In this document: positions 28,069 through 36,543 of the stretch, piece after piece
How the letters are laid out: each line of letters starts with the position of its first letter
How positions within the stretch are numbered: position 1 is the stretch's first letter
Source of the DNA: Flagellimonas hadalis
GTDB lineage: Bacteria > Bacteroidota > Bacteroidia > Flavobacteriales > Flavobacteriaceae
Assembly: GCF_007785775.2 (NCBI RefSeq)
Contig: NZ_VNIK02000001.1
Span: 608,678-672,677, forward strand
Reading direction: 5' to 3'
Length of the DNA stretch: 64,000 nt
The notes under the pieces: generated by a model
What the model saw: the letters and a program-made list of their open reading frames with translations, nothing else
Databases searched by the model: none
Told to the model about the DNA's origin: nothing
Made by a program: the position numbers and the translations under genes

Positions 28069-28083
28069 TCTGGATTTTCCAGA
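28069..28083. promoter_or_regulatory. Palindrome upstream of clpB
   Basis: TCTGGA-TTT-TCCAGA is a perfect 6-bp inverted repeat 61 nt upstream of the clpB ATG. It may be an operator for heat-shock control or a hairpin in the leader. No known heat-shock element (CIRCE) is present. Confidence 0.4.
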
Positions 28084-28144
28084 CATTTTGACAGTACTCC
28101 GACCGTGGTAGGATTGTTGACATATCAGAAAAAAAACAACGACT

Positions 28145-30745
28145 ATGAACTTTAATAATTTTACCATAAAATCTCAGGAAGCCATTCAACGGGCCCAACA
28201 ATTGGCCCAAGAACTAGGTCACCAACAAATTGAGAACGAACACCTCTTCAAGGCCATTGCGGAAGTTGACGAAAACGTACTTCCCTTCATCTTGAAGAAA
28301 TTGAACGTGAACGTGAACCTGCTCAACCAGATTTTGGACAAGGAACTTCAGAGCTTTGCCAAGGTATCCGGCGGGGAGATCATGCTTTCCAGGGAAGCAG
28401 GGAAAACCGTGAACGAAGCCAGCATCGTTGCAAAAAACATGGGTGATGAATTTGTTTCCATCGAACACCTTTTGCTGGCCATATTCAAATCGAAGAGCAA
28501 AATAGCGCAGATCTTAAAAGATCAGGGCGTCACGGAGAAAGATTTGGCTGCCTCCATCCAGGAATTGCGCAAAGGTGGCAAGGTGACCTCGCAAAGTGCC
28601 GAGGAGACCTACAATTCCCTGGATAAATATGCAAATAACCTCAATCGGCTTGCGGACAGTGGAAAATTGGACCCTGTGATCGGGCGTGATGAAGAAATCC
28701 GAAGGGTTTTGCAAATCCTGTCCCGAAGGACCAAGAACAACCCCATGTTGGTGGGTGAGCCCGGTGTGGGTAAGACCGCCATTGCCGAAGGCTTGGCTCA
28801 CCGAATTGTACAGGGCGATGTCCCCGAAAACTTGAAGGACAAGATCATTTACTCCCTGGACATGGGTGCATTGATCGCTGGGGCCAAATACAAAGGTGAA
28901 TTTGAGGAGCGGTTGAAGGCCGTCATCAAGGAAGTTACCTCCTCCGATGGCAACATTGTGCTCTTCATTGACGAGATCCATACGTTGGTGGGTGCCGGGG
29001 GCGGACAAGGTGCCATGGATGCTGCCAACATCCTGAAACCTGCTTTGGCCAGAGGGGAATTAAGAGCCATTGGAGCGACCACACTGGACGAGTACCAAAA
29101 ATATTTTGAAAAGGACAAGGCTTTGGAGCGTAGGTTCCAAAAAGTAATGGTGGACGAGCCTGATACCGAGAGTGCCATCTCCATTCTCAGGGGCATCAAG
29201 GAAAAATACGAGAGCCATCACAAAGTCCGCATCAAAGATGAGGCCGTGATCGGTGCCGTGGAACTTTCCCAACGTTATATCACCAACCGTTTTTTGCCCG
29301 ATAAGGCCATCGACCTTATGGACGAAGCAGCATCCAAACTTCGCATGGAAATCAACTCCAAACCCGAAGAACTGGATGTACTGGATCGGAAGATCATGCA
29401 GTTGGAGATTGAGATAGAGGCTATCAAACGTGAAAACGACAAAGCCAAGTTGCAGACCTTGAACTTGGATCTGGCCAATCTCAAAGAAGACCGCAACGAG
29501 ATCTTTGCCAAGTGGGAAAGTGAAAAAACAGTGGTGGACAACATCCAAAAGACCAAAGAGGACATTGAAAACTACAAATTAGAGGCCGAACGCGCCGAAC
29601 GGAACGGGGACTACGGAAAGGTGGCCGAACTACGGTATGGAAAGATCAAGGAAGCCCAGGAGAAACTGGAAAAACTACAGGATGAACTTGCAAGCCAACA
29701 GACCGCTGGCACCTTGATCAAAGAGGAGGTCACTTATGAGGACATTGCCGAGGTAGTGGCCAAATGGACAGGTATCCCCGTGACCAAGATGATGCAGAGT
29801 GAACGCGAAAAACTCCTGAAACTGGAAGATGTGCTCCACAAGCGTGTGGTGGGCCAAGACGAGGCCATCATTGCCGTTTCGGACGCCATACGAAGAAGCA
29901 GGGCCGGATTGCAGGATTCCAAAAAACCCATTGGCTCCTTCCTTTTCTTGGGAACCACCGGGGTCGGTAAGACGGAGTTGGCAAAAACCTTGGCAGCCTA
30001 TCTGTTCGATGACGAGAACGCCATGACACGGATAGACATGAGCGAATACCAAGAACGCCACTCCGTGAGCCGACTGGTAGGTGCACCTCCGGGGTATGTG
30101 GGCTATGACGAAGGAGGTCAGTTGACCGAGGCCGTGCGAAGAAAGCCCTATTCCGTGATCTTGTTGGATGAAATAGAAAAAGCGCACCCGGACACCTTCA
30201 ACATCCTGCTTCAGGTGCTGGACGAAGGTAGATTGACCGACAACAAAGGCCGGGTGGCGGATTTCAAGAACTCCATCATCATCATGACGAGCAATATGGG
30301 CAGCCACATCATCCAAGAGAAGTTTGAAGATGCCGTGGATTTGGAAAGTGCTTCGGAAGCTGCAAGAATTGAAGTGATGGGATTGTTGAAACAAAGCATT
30401 CGCCCAGAATTCTTGAACCGAATAGACGACATCATCATGTTCGCACCTTTGAACAAGTCGGACATCAAGGATATTGTGAGGCTGCAATTGGACAGTCTGA
30501 AGAAAATGTTGTCCAAACAGCACATTACGTTGGATGCGACCGAGGAAGCCATTGCTTATCTGGCCAAAAAAGGGTTCGATCCACAATATGGCGCCAGACC
30601 CGTAAAGCGATTGATCCAGAAAGAGGTGCTGAACAACCTCTCCAAGGAACTGCTCTCCGGAAAAATCACGACCGACAGTATTGTACTCTTGGACAGTTTT
30701 GACGACCAGTTGGTGTTCCGAAACCAAAATGAGTTGGTGGAATAA
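28145..30745 (+). CDS. clpB: ATP-dependent disaggregase ClpB
   Basis: A hexameric AAA+ chaperone that pulls proteins from aggregates together with DnaK. The 866 aa show the double Clp-N domain (residues 1-145), the first AAA+ domain (Walker A GEPGVGKTA about 204, Walker B VLFIDEIHTLVGAGG) and the long coiled-coil middle domain (about 400-535, rich in Lys/Glu) that marks ClpB and not ClpC. The second AAA+ domain (Walker A GTTGVGKTE, VILLDEIEKAHPD) and the C-terminal D2 small domain (FDPQYGARPVKRLIQKEVLN) follow. It is monocistronic, with a terminator 22 nt downstream. Confidence 0.97.
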   Translation: MNFNNFTIKSQEAIQRAQQLAQELGHQQIENEHLFKAIAEVDENVLPFILKKLNVNVNLLNQILDKELQSFAKVSGGEIMLSREAGKTVNEASIVAKNMGDEFVSIEHLLLAIFKSKSKIAQILKDQGVTEKDLAASIQELRKGGKVTSQSAEETYNSLDKYANNLNRLADSGKLDPVIGRDEEIRRVLQILSRRTKNNPMLVGEPGVGKTAIAEGLAHRIVQGDVPENLKDKIIYSLDMGALIAGAKYKGEFEERLKAVIKEVTSSDGNIVLFIDEIHTLVGAGGGQGAMDAANILKPALARGELRAIGATTLDEYQKYFEKDKALERRFQKVMVDEPDTESAISILRGIKEKYESHHKVRIKDEAVIGAVELSQRYITNRFLPDKAIDLMDEAASKLRMEINSKPEELDVLDRKIMQLEIEIEAIKRENDKAKLQTLNLDLANLKEDRNEIFAKWESEKTVVDNIQKTKEDIENYKLEAERAERNGDYGKVAELRYGKIKEAQEKLEKLQDELASQQTAGTLIKEEVTYEDIAEVVAKWTGIPVTKMMQSEREKLLKLEDVLHKRVVGQDEAIIAVSDAIRRSRAGLQDSKKPIGSFLFLGTTGVGKTELAKTLAAYLFDDENAMTRIDMSEYQERHSVSRLVGAPPGYVGYDEGGQLTEAVRRKPYSVILLDEIEKAHPDTFNILLQVLDEGRLTDNKGRVADFKNSIIIMTSNMGSHIIQEKFEDAVDLESASEAARIEVMGLLKQSIRPEFLNRIDDIIMFAPLNKSDIKDIVRLQLDSLKKMLSKQHITLDATEEAIAYLAKKGFDPQYGARPVKRLIQKEVLNNLSKELLSGKITTDSIVLLDSFDDQLVFRNQNELVE

Positions 30746-30767
30746 TTCTCTCCATCATCCACACAAT

Positions 30768-30804
30768 AAAACCTTCCTCAAGCCAATGGGGAAGGTTTTT
30801 TATT
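30768..30804 (+). terminator. Intrinsic terminator of clpB
   Basis: AAAACCTTCC (30768-30777) pairs with GGAAGGTTTT (30790-30799), followed by more T. Confidence 0.82.
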
Positions 30805-30896
30805 TGTCACATTCCAAAGCATGTTGTTTGAAATCCAAAACGATCAGGGCGTATTTCATTTAAATCCTTATTTTAGCTCAAACACATTTCCTAAAT

Positions 30897-32210
30897 ATGC
30901 CACTCCTCATTGCCGTCTTGGGCATCCTACTGCTCTTTTTGTTGATTGCCAAATTCAAGTTGAATGCCTTTCTGTCCTTTATCATTGTATGCCTTTTTGT
31001 AGGGGTCTTTCAAGGAATGGAACTTGGAAGTTTGGTGTCATCCATCCAACGCGGCATCGGGAACACTTTGGGCTTTTTGGTATTGATATTGGGACTTGGC
31101 GCCATGTTGGGCAAACTGGTCGCCGATAGTGGGGCCGCTCAACAGATCACCACCCAACTGGTGGCCAAATTCGGCATAAAACATGTGCAGTGGGCCATGG
31201 TGGTCACAGGTTTCATTGTGGGCATCCCCATGTTCTATTCGGTGGGTTTCGTGATTCTGATACCTTTGGTATTTACCGTTGCCATTTCCACCGGACTGCC
31301 CCTGCTCTATGTGGGGCTGCCCATGCTCACCTCACTTTCGGTGACCCATGGCTATCTCCCGCCCCACCCTGCACCCACGGCCATTGCGGCCATGTTCAAT
31401 GCGGATATTGGAAAAACATTGATGTATGGGCTCATCATTGCGGTTCCCGCCATTATTGTGGCCGGTCCCGTTTTCGCCCGTACCATCAAAAAAGTGGAGG
31501 CCAAACCCTTAAAGGAATTTTACAACCCCAATATCATCCCGAAGGAAGAATTACCATCGACCTTCACCAGTATTTTTACTGCCTTATCACCCATATTGCT
31601 GATAGGCATTGCCATTGCCGCGGAACAATTTCTGGAAGAAGGCAAACTCCGGGAAGTGCTCATGTTCATTGGAAATCCAGTGATTGCGCTCTTGATTTCC
31701 GTGTTGCTCGCCATTTACACCTTGGGATTGTCCAAGGGTAAGTCCATGTCCACCATCATGGCTTCCGTTTCGGCATCCGTGTCCAGCATCACCATGATCT
31801 TATTGATCATTGCAGGGGCAGGGGCGTTGAAAGAAGTGTTGATCGACAGCCATGTGAGCGATTACATTGCCGATAGCCTAAAAGGCTCCAGCATATCTCC
31901 CTTGGTCCTGGCCTGGGTCATCGCAACGGCCATTCGGGTAAGTGTGGGGTCGGCCACCGTTGCAGGTTTGACCGCCGCCGGAATCGTGCTCCCCTTGGCA
32001 TCAGGCACTGGCACAAGCCCCGAACTGATGGTCCTCGCCATAGGCTCTGGCAGTTTGATGCTTTCCCACGTCAACGACACCGGTTTCTGGATGTTCAAGG
32101 AATATTTCAATCTTTCGGTAAAGGAAACCCTGTCCACTTGGACCGTTATGGAAACCTTGGTCGGCATTATGGGGCTTATCGGGGTTTTGGTTTTAAATAC
32201 AATCATCTAA
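30897..32210 (+). CDS. GntP-family H+ symporter (gluconate or D-serine type)
   Basis: A 437-aa inner-membrane permease with about 12 hydrophobic helices. GntP motifs are present: GLGAMLGKLVADSGAAQQIT, GIPMFYSVGFVILIPLVF and the loop HGYLPPHPAPTAIAAMF. The family carries gluconate, but also D-serine (DsdX) and other small acids. Downstream genes encode a Rid protein and a dipeptidase, which fit amino-acid or dipeptide-derived substrates better than gluconate. A gluconokinase gene exists in the window at 45710 but is unlinked. It is followed after 4 nt by the Rid gene, so it is the first gene of a three-gene operon. Confidence 0.88.
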   Translation: MPLLIAVLGILLLFLLIAKFKLNAFLSFIIVCLFVGVFQGMELGSLVSSIQRGIGNTLGFLVLILGLGAMLGKLVADSGAAQQITTQLVAKFGIKHVQWAMVVTGFIVGIPMFYSVGFVILIPLVFTVAISTGLPLLYVGLPMLTSLSVTHGYLPPHPAPTAIAAMFNADIGKTLMYGLIIAVPAIIVAGPVFARTIKKVEAKPLKEFYNPNIIPKEELPSTFTSIFTALSPILLIGIAIAAEQFLEEGKLREVLMFIGNPVIALLISVLLAIYTLGLSKGKSMSTIMASVSASVSSITMILLIIAGAGALKEVLIDSHVSDYIADSLKGSSISPLVLAWVIATAIRVSVGSATVAGLTAAGIVLPLASGTGTSPELMVLAIGSGSLMLSHVNDTGFWMFKEYFNLSVKETLSTWTVMETLVGIMGLIGVLVLNTII

Positions 32211-32214
32211 ACAT

Positions 32215-32682
32215 ATGAACAGTACACCTTCAAAGCGAGTTGAGGAATTGAATCTTCAGCTCCCACCTGCCCCGCCACCTGCCGGGGTGTATAGACCCAT
32301 ATTGGTCGTCGATAATTTTTTATACGTATCGGGTCAAGGCCCTGTCAATCTTGATGGCTCCCTCATGATAGGTCGTGCAGGGGACAATCTGGATGCCGAC
32401 CAGGCCAAATTGGCGGCCAGACAGGTTGGATTGACGATGCTATCCACCATCATTACCCATTTTGGGAGCTTGGACCGCATCAAAAGGGTCGTAAAAGTGC
32501 TGGGGATGGTCAACTCCACCCCAGATTTTGGGAAACAACCCTATGTCGTCAATGGATTCAGTGAATTGATGGCCGATGTTTTTGGAAAGGAAAACGGTAT
32601 TGGCGTGCGGAGTGCCGTGGGGATGATGCTTCCCGGCAACATTCCCGTGGAGGTCGAGGCCATGTTCGAACTTCATCCATAG
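32215..32682 (+). CDS. RidA/YjgF-family protein
   Basis: A 155-aa member of the Rid superfamily, trimeric proteins that hydrolyse reactive enamines or imines formed by PLP enzymes. The N-terminal LNLQLPPAPPPAGVYRPILVVDNFLYVSGQGPV and the C-terminal GIGVRSAVGMMLPGNIPVEVEAMFEL match the longer subgroup of about 150 residues. Arg in GVRSAVG aligns with the catalytic Arg of active RidA. It sits between a GntP permease and a dipeptidase with 4-nt gaps. Its probable role is clean-up of intermediates during breakdown of the imported amino compound. Confidence 0.88.
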   Translation: MNSTPSKRVEELNLQLPPAPPPAGVYRPILVVDNFLYVSGQGPVNLDGSLMIGRAGDNLDADQAKLAARQVGLTMLSTIITHFGSLDRIKRVVKVLGMVNSTPDFGKQPYVVNGFSELMADVFGKENGIGVRSAVGMMLPGNIPVEVEAMFELHP

Positions 32683-32686
32683 CCCC

Positions 32687-33751
32687 ATGTTCATATTTGA
32701 TGTGCACTTGGACCTCTCTATGAACGCCATGGAGTGGAACCGCGACCTGAGGCTCCCCGTTTCCGAAATACGGGAGCGGGAAAAGGGAATGACCGACAAA
32801 CCCGACCGTGGCAACAATACGGTCTCCTTTCCTGCCATGCGGGAAGGAAATGTAGGTCTTTGTGTGGCCACACAGATTGCCCGTTACGTAAAGAAAAGCA
32901 ACCCACTTCCCGGTTGGCATTCCCAGCACCAAGCCTGGGCCCAGACCCAAGGACAGTTGGCATGGTACAAAGCCATGGAAAATGAAGGGGAAATGGTCCA
33001 AATCACCAATTTGAAGGGTTTGGACAATCATTTACAACTTTGGCAAAGCGAACAAGAGCATAAACCCATAGGATATATTCTGAGCCTGGAAGGAGCCGAT
33101 TCCATTGTGGATATGGGCTATTTGGAAAAATCGCATGAAGCTGGTCTGAGGGCCATAGGTCCTGCACATTATGGTCCCGGAATCTATGCTCATGGTACGG
33201 ATTCTGTTGGGGGCATTGGGGCAAAGGGAAGGGAGCTCTTGAAAAAAATAGAGGAACTCAACCTCATTTTGGATGCCACGCATTTATGCGATATGAGTTT
33301 TTGGGAAACCATGACCGCCTATAATGGTCCGGTCTGGGCCAGTCATAGTCTTTGTCGGAAATTTGTGGACCACAACCGACAGTTTACGGATGAACAACTC
33401 AAGGAATTGATCCAGAGGGAAGCCGTGATCGGGATGGTGCTGGATGCCTGGATGATGGTCCCTAATTGGATCAGGAGGAAATCTGACCCAAAAGCCATGG
33501 GGGTCTCGCTCGAAATCATGGTGGACAATATAGACCATATCTGTCAGTTGGCCGGAAATACAAATCACGTAGGTATTGGCACTGATTTGGACGGCGGCTT
33601 CGGAACAGAACAGGGGCCCTATGATGTGGATACGATTGCCGATCTGCAAAAAATCCCCGAACTGTTGTCCCAAAGAGGATATACGGCAGCTGATATTGAA
33701 AAAATCACCAGCCAGAATTACCTCAATTTCCTGAGAAAGGTCTGGAAATGA
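32687..33751 (+). CDS. Membrane dipeptidase (renal dipeptidase family)
   Basis: A 354-aa amidohydrolase-fold zinc peptidase (family M19). The first metal ligands are in FDVHLD (His7, Asp9), the bridging Glu is in LSLEGADS (about 128), and the later His ligands are in DATHLCD and ASHSLCRKFVDHNR. HVGIGTDLDGGFG (about 300) is the family's C-terminal motif. M19 enzymes cleave dipeptides, often with a D-residue at the C-terminal side. There is no signal peptide, so it acts in the cytoplasm, after import. It is the last gene of the permease-Rid-dipeptidase operon, and its product would release free (possibly D-) amino acids. Confidence 0.9.
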   Translation: MFIFDVHLDLSMNAMEWNRDLRLPVSEIREREKGMTDKPDRGNNTVSFPAMREGNVGLCVATQIARYVKKSNPLPGWHSQHQAWAQTQGQLAWYKAMENEGEMVQITNLKGLDNHLQLWQSEQEHKPIGYILSLEGADSIVDMGYLEKSHEAGLRAIGPAHYGPGIYAHGTDSVGGIGAKGRELLKKIEELNLILDATHLCDMSFWETMTAYNGPVWASHSLCRKFVDHNRQFTDEQLKELIQREAVIGMVLDAWMMVPNWIRRKSDPKAMGVSLEIMVDNIDHICQLAGNTNHVGIGTDLDGGFGTEQGPYDVDTIADLQKIPELLSQRGYTAADIEKITSQNYLNFLRKVWK

Positions 33752-33849
33752 TGGTGACATAGCCATCAAAATCCCTATCATTTCATTTTTGAAGCAAGTA
33801 AAGCGGTTCAACACTGTTAAAATAATGGCTTTTAAGCCGCTATAATACC

Positions 33850-33863
33850 AAACAGTATTGTTT
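33850..33863. promoter_or_regulatory. Candidate TetR-type operator
   Basis: AAACA-GTAT-TGTTT is a palindrome 40 nt before the TetR start codon, overlapping a second imperfect one (AATAC-CAAACA-GTATT, 33844-33859). The position fits autoregulation. Confidence 0.45.
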
Positions 33864-33902
33864 TTTTATATCTTCGTTTTACCCGAACCAACCTATACCA
33901 CC

Positions 33903-34499
33903 ATGTCCAAAAAAGCAGAACGCACCACCGCTTATATCATTGAGACGGTAGCCCCCATCTTTAACAAGCACGGATATATTGGAACTAGCATGAGCGACCT
34001 AACCGAGGCGACAGGTCTCACCAAAGGTGCCATTTATGGCAATTTTGAGAACAAGGAAGCCCTTGCCCTCTCTGCTTTTGAATACAACCGGAACCAATTG
34101 CTAAGTGCCATAGACGAACAATTGGGCGCCGAGGAAGATTCTCTTGGAAAATTGTTTTCCCTTATCAATTTCTATAAACAATACGATGTCTTCACCCTCC
34201 CGATGGGTGGATGCCCCATTCTGAACGTTGGGATTGACGCCCAGGGCAATAACACCCTGTTGGCCGCTGCGGTAAAGGAAACCGTCAAGGACATCGAAGG
34301 AAAAATAGCCTTGGTGCTGGAAAATGGGGCCAAACAGAACGAATTGCACCTTCCCGTTCCCCCCTTACAGTTTGCCAAACAGTTGTTCACCATGATCCAA
34401 GGGGCCGTTGCGATGAGCACCATTACCCGTGACCGCAAATACCTCATCAATACGCTTACCTATCTGGAGCATTTGGTGCGAAAGGAAATCAAGAAATAG
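33903..34499 (+). CDS. TetR/AcrR-family transcriptional regulator
   Basis: A 198-aa repressor-type protein. The N-terminal HTH (ERTTAYIIETVAPIFNKHGYIGTSMSDLTEATGLTKGAIYGNFENKEALALSAFEYN, residues 5-60) is a clear TetR_N domain. The C-terminal ligand-binding part has MGGCPILNVGIDAQGNN, a pattern found in a TetR subgroup (TetR_C_13-like). The ATG at 33903 is preferred over an in-frame upstream start at 33858, which would overlap the palindromic operator. Its target may be itself or the dipeptidase operon upstream, with the latter unproven. It converges on the PorP/SprF gene with 4 nt between stops. Confidence 0.9.
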   Translation: MSKKAERTTAYIIETVAPIFNKHGYIGTSMSDLTEATGLTKGAIYGNFENKEALALSAFEYNRNQLLSAIDEQLGAEEDSLGKLFSLINFYKQYDVFTLPMGGCPILNVGIDAQGNNTLLAAAVKETVKDIEGKIALVLENGAKQNELHLPVPPLQFAKQLFTMIQGAVAMSTITRDRKYLINTLTYLEHLVRKEIKK

Positions 34500-34503
34500 T
34501 TTT

Positions 34504-35946
34504 TCAATTCCCTCTTACCCTGAAAATCCAGGTTTTATCGGGGTATTTCCCATTGAACTTGCTGTCCCTAGCCGTCCGCGCTTCGTCCATCGTATCGTAC
34601 CGCTCCAAATACACATAATTGTACTTATTGGCTTTTCGATAAAAGGATTTGGGCTCCAATCCCTTTGTCCGAAGGGTCTTCATGAAGTTATCAAAATACT
34701 TTTGGGTACCGTACACATTGGCTATCAAATAAAAACCTGGTTCCAGCCCTTCTTCACCTTGCACCTCCTCATATTTTTCGTTGGGCCGCAATTCCACGTT
34801 CTGGTTTCTGAGCCTTGCCAGACTGTCCTGCTCCTTTTGCAATGACACCTGTGCGATGCTGTCCTTTCTTTGCTGTTCGCGCAATTGTTCGGCCAGTTTT
34901 CTGGCCCGGGCCAATGAATCCCTTTCTTGCTGAAGTGCAGCTTCCCTTTGTAGTGCAAGTTCAGCCTCTTCTTCCCTCTTCAATCGCTCCTGCTCCAAAG
35001 CCACTTCCTTTTCCACATCAAAGCCCACCACTTTTTTACGCCCATCCGGTTTTCCAAAGCGATAAGAAGCGATGATCTCAATGGTAGGATTCTCCTCTTC
35101 CAAGGAAGAATCCGTTCCAAATTCCATAAGTCCACCAATTGAAAACGCATTGGCCAAGGTAACTCCCAATCCACCCGAAACTCCATAAAAACTATTGTAG
35201 CCCCCCTGCAGCCAGAACTTGGATGTGGACAGAAGCCCGTTCAGACCAAATTGGGTATCTCCTTCGGGCACTGACTTCACATAGATCATGGGACGTACAA
35301 AACTGTCGCCCAAACCACTGGACAAGATCACTGGGAAATCATGTCCCAAAGTCCCCATGATGGTCTGGAAATTCTCTGTTTCCCCTTCCCCTGAAAGATA
35401 AAACCCCACTGCGTTCTCAAAGGCCAATCCCATACTGAACTGGTTGACCAACAAAAGGAACCCCGGTGAAAATGTCATCCGAAAACCTTCAAAATCTTCC
35501 AAAATGGTCGGATCTACCTCTCCATTCTGCCCAAAGCGTTCATCGGCCACGGTCTGCTGAAAGGCAAAGACATTCACTCCTGCCAACAACTGGACTTCAT
35601 CGTCCAACTGAAATGTATGGGTGTAATTGGCATTTCCGCCCGTAAAAAGGAAAATACCTGTATTGTGCTGTAAGAAACCAAGGCCAGCAGTGGACCGAGC
35701 ATTGATTTGGTGGGTATAATTGGCAAAAATAGTAGTGGGGTCCCCATCAATGTCCTGCCATTGCCATCGGGTCCAGAGGGAGAGGGAATTGGGCCGGTTC
35801 CAATCTGGAGCGTAAGAGGCATTCATGAGGCTTGAACCGAACTGCACAAGGGTATGCTGTCTCAAATCGGTGGGCAATTGTGGTTCCTGGCCCCTCGCCA
35901 TCGTCAAAACCATTGCCCACAGTGTGCAAACGAAAATCCTACGCAT
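34504..35946 (-). CDS. PorP/SprF-like outer membrane protein with coiled coil and SPOR-like domain
   Basis: A 480-aa fusion. A signal peptide (VCTLWAMVLTMARGQ) leads a beta-barrel of about 280 residues with the PorP/SprF pattern (YAPDWNRPNSLSLWTRWQW, INARSTAGLGFLQHNTGIF, IIASYRFGK). The family works with type IX secretion and gliding. Residues about 305-395 are a charged coiled coil (ALEQERLKREEEAELALQRE, EEQRKDSIAQ-like repeats). The last 75 residues (EPGFYLIANVYGTQKYFDNFMKTLRTKGLEPKSFY to TWIFRVRG) look like a SPOR peptidoglycan-binding fold. The domain order suggests an outer-membrane barrel tied to the cell wall. The barrel call is confident, the SPOR call moderate. Confidence 0.8.
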   Translation of the reverse strand: MRRIFVCTLWAMVLTMARGQEPQLPTDLRQHTLVQFGSSLMNASYAPDWNRPNSLSLWTRWQWQDIDGDPTTIFANYTHQINARSTAGLGFLQHNTGIFLFTGGNANYTHTFQLDDEVQLLAGVNVFAFQQTVADERFGQNGEVDPTILEDFEGFRMTFSPGFLLLVNQFSMGLAFENAVGFYLSGEGETENFQTIMGTLGHDFPVILSSGLGDSFVRPMIYVKSVPEGDTQFGLNGLLSTSKFWLQGGYNSFYGVSGGLGVTLANAFSIGGLMEFGTDSSLEEENPTIEIIASYRFGKPDGRKKVVGFDVEKEVALEQERLKREEEAELALQREAALQQERDSLARARKLAEQLREQQRKDSIAQVSLQKEQDSLARLRNQNVELRPNEKYEEVQGEEGLEPGFYLIANVYGTQKYFDNFMKTLRTKGLEPKSFYRKANKYNYVYLERYDTMDEARTARDSKFNGKYPDKTWIFRVRGN

Positions 35947-36018
35947 ACGATAAAATGAAAATTAAACGTTACTTTTAAATCAAATTAAAAAACTCGGGGA
36001 ACCTTTTAGATCAAAACT

Positions 36019-36543
36019 ATGCGAACCATCAAACCTCTAATTGCCCTTGCAATTTTAATCGTTGGAAGTATCAGCTGCAAAAAAGATACGAAAATTGCGG
36101 AAGACCCGATCATATCCACTTTCTATTTTATCCGACACGCCGAAAAGGACAGGACAGACCCCGAAAACCCTGACCCCGAACTGAACCAGGATGGTCTCAA
36201 CAGGGCCATCAGATGGGCGGAGGTATTCGACCCCATTCCCTTGGACGTGATCTACTCCACCAATTATGAGCGGACTTCCATGACGGCAGCGCCTACATCG
36301 GTAAAGAAAAACATCGATGTGAAATATTACGACCCCAATGCTGTGGACATTGAGGAGTTCAAATTGGAGAATGAAGGAAAAAATGTGCTGGTCGTGGGCC
36401 ATAGCAACACCATACCTGCTTTCGTGAACCGTATGATCGATATGGAAAAATATGAAGACATGGATGACAGCGACAATGGCAGTCTGTTCATTGTCCGGAT
36501 CATTGACGGTATCCCGACGGATATCCGTTTGAAAATGGATTAA
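36019..36543 (+). CDS. Histidine phosphatase (SixA/PGAM-like) lipoprotein
   Basis: A 174-aa exported member of the histidine phosphatase superfamily. The SPII signal LIALAILIVGSISC (Cys20) is followed by the catalytic motif FYFIRHAEKDR (phospho-acceptor His about residue 40). The second conserved His is in VLVVGHSNTIPAFVNRM (about 125), and the Arg in TNYERTSMTA also fits. It is too short for a full phosphoglycerate mutase and fits the SixA-like branch. As a lipoprotein it would act in the periplasm on an unknown phosphoester. Its stop interlocks with that of the opposing gene in TTAA. Confidence 0.87.
   Translation: MRTIKPLIALAILIVGSISCKKDTKIAEDPIISTFYFIRHAEKDRTDPENPDPELNQDGLNRAIRWAEVFDPIPLDVIYSTNYERTSMTAAPTSVKKNIDVKYYDPNAVDIEEFKLENEGKNVLVVGHSNTIPAFVNRMIDMEKYEDMDDSDNGSLFIVRIIDGIPTDIRLKMD

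Noticed and set aside
29675..30727. A 350-codon open frame antisense to clpB
   Set aside because: It mirrors clpB codon structure, has no motif, signal or promoter, and clpB itself is unambiguous on the other strand.
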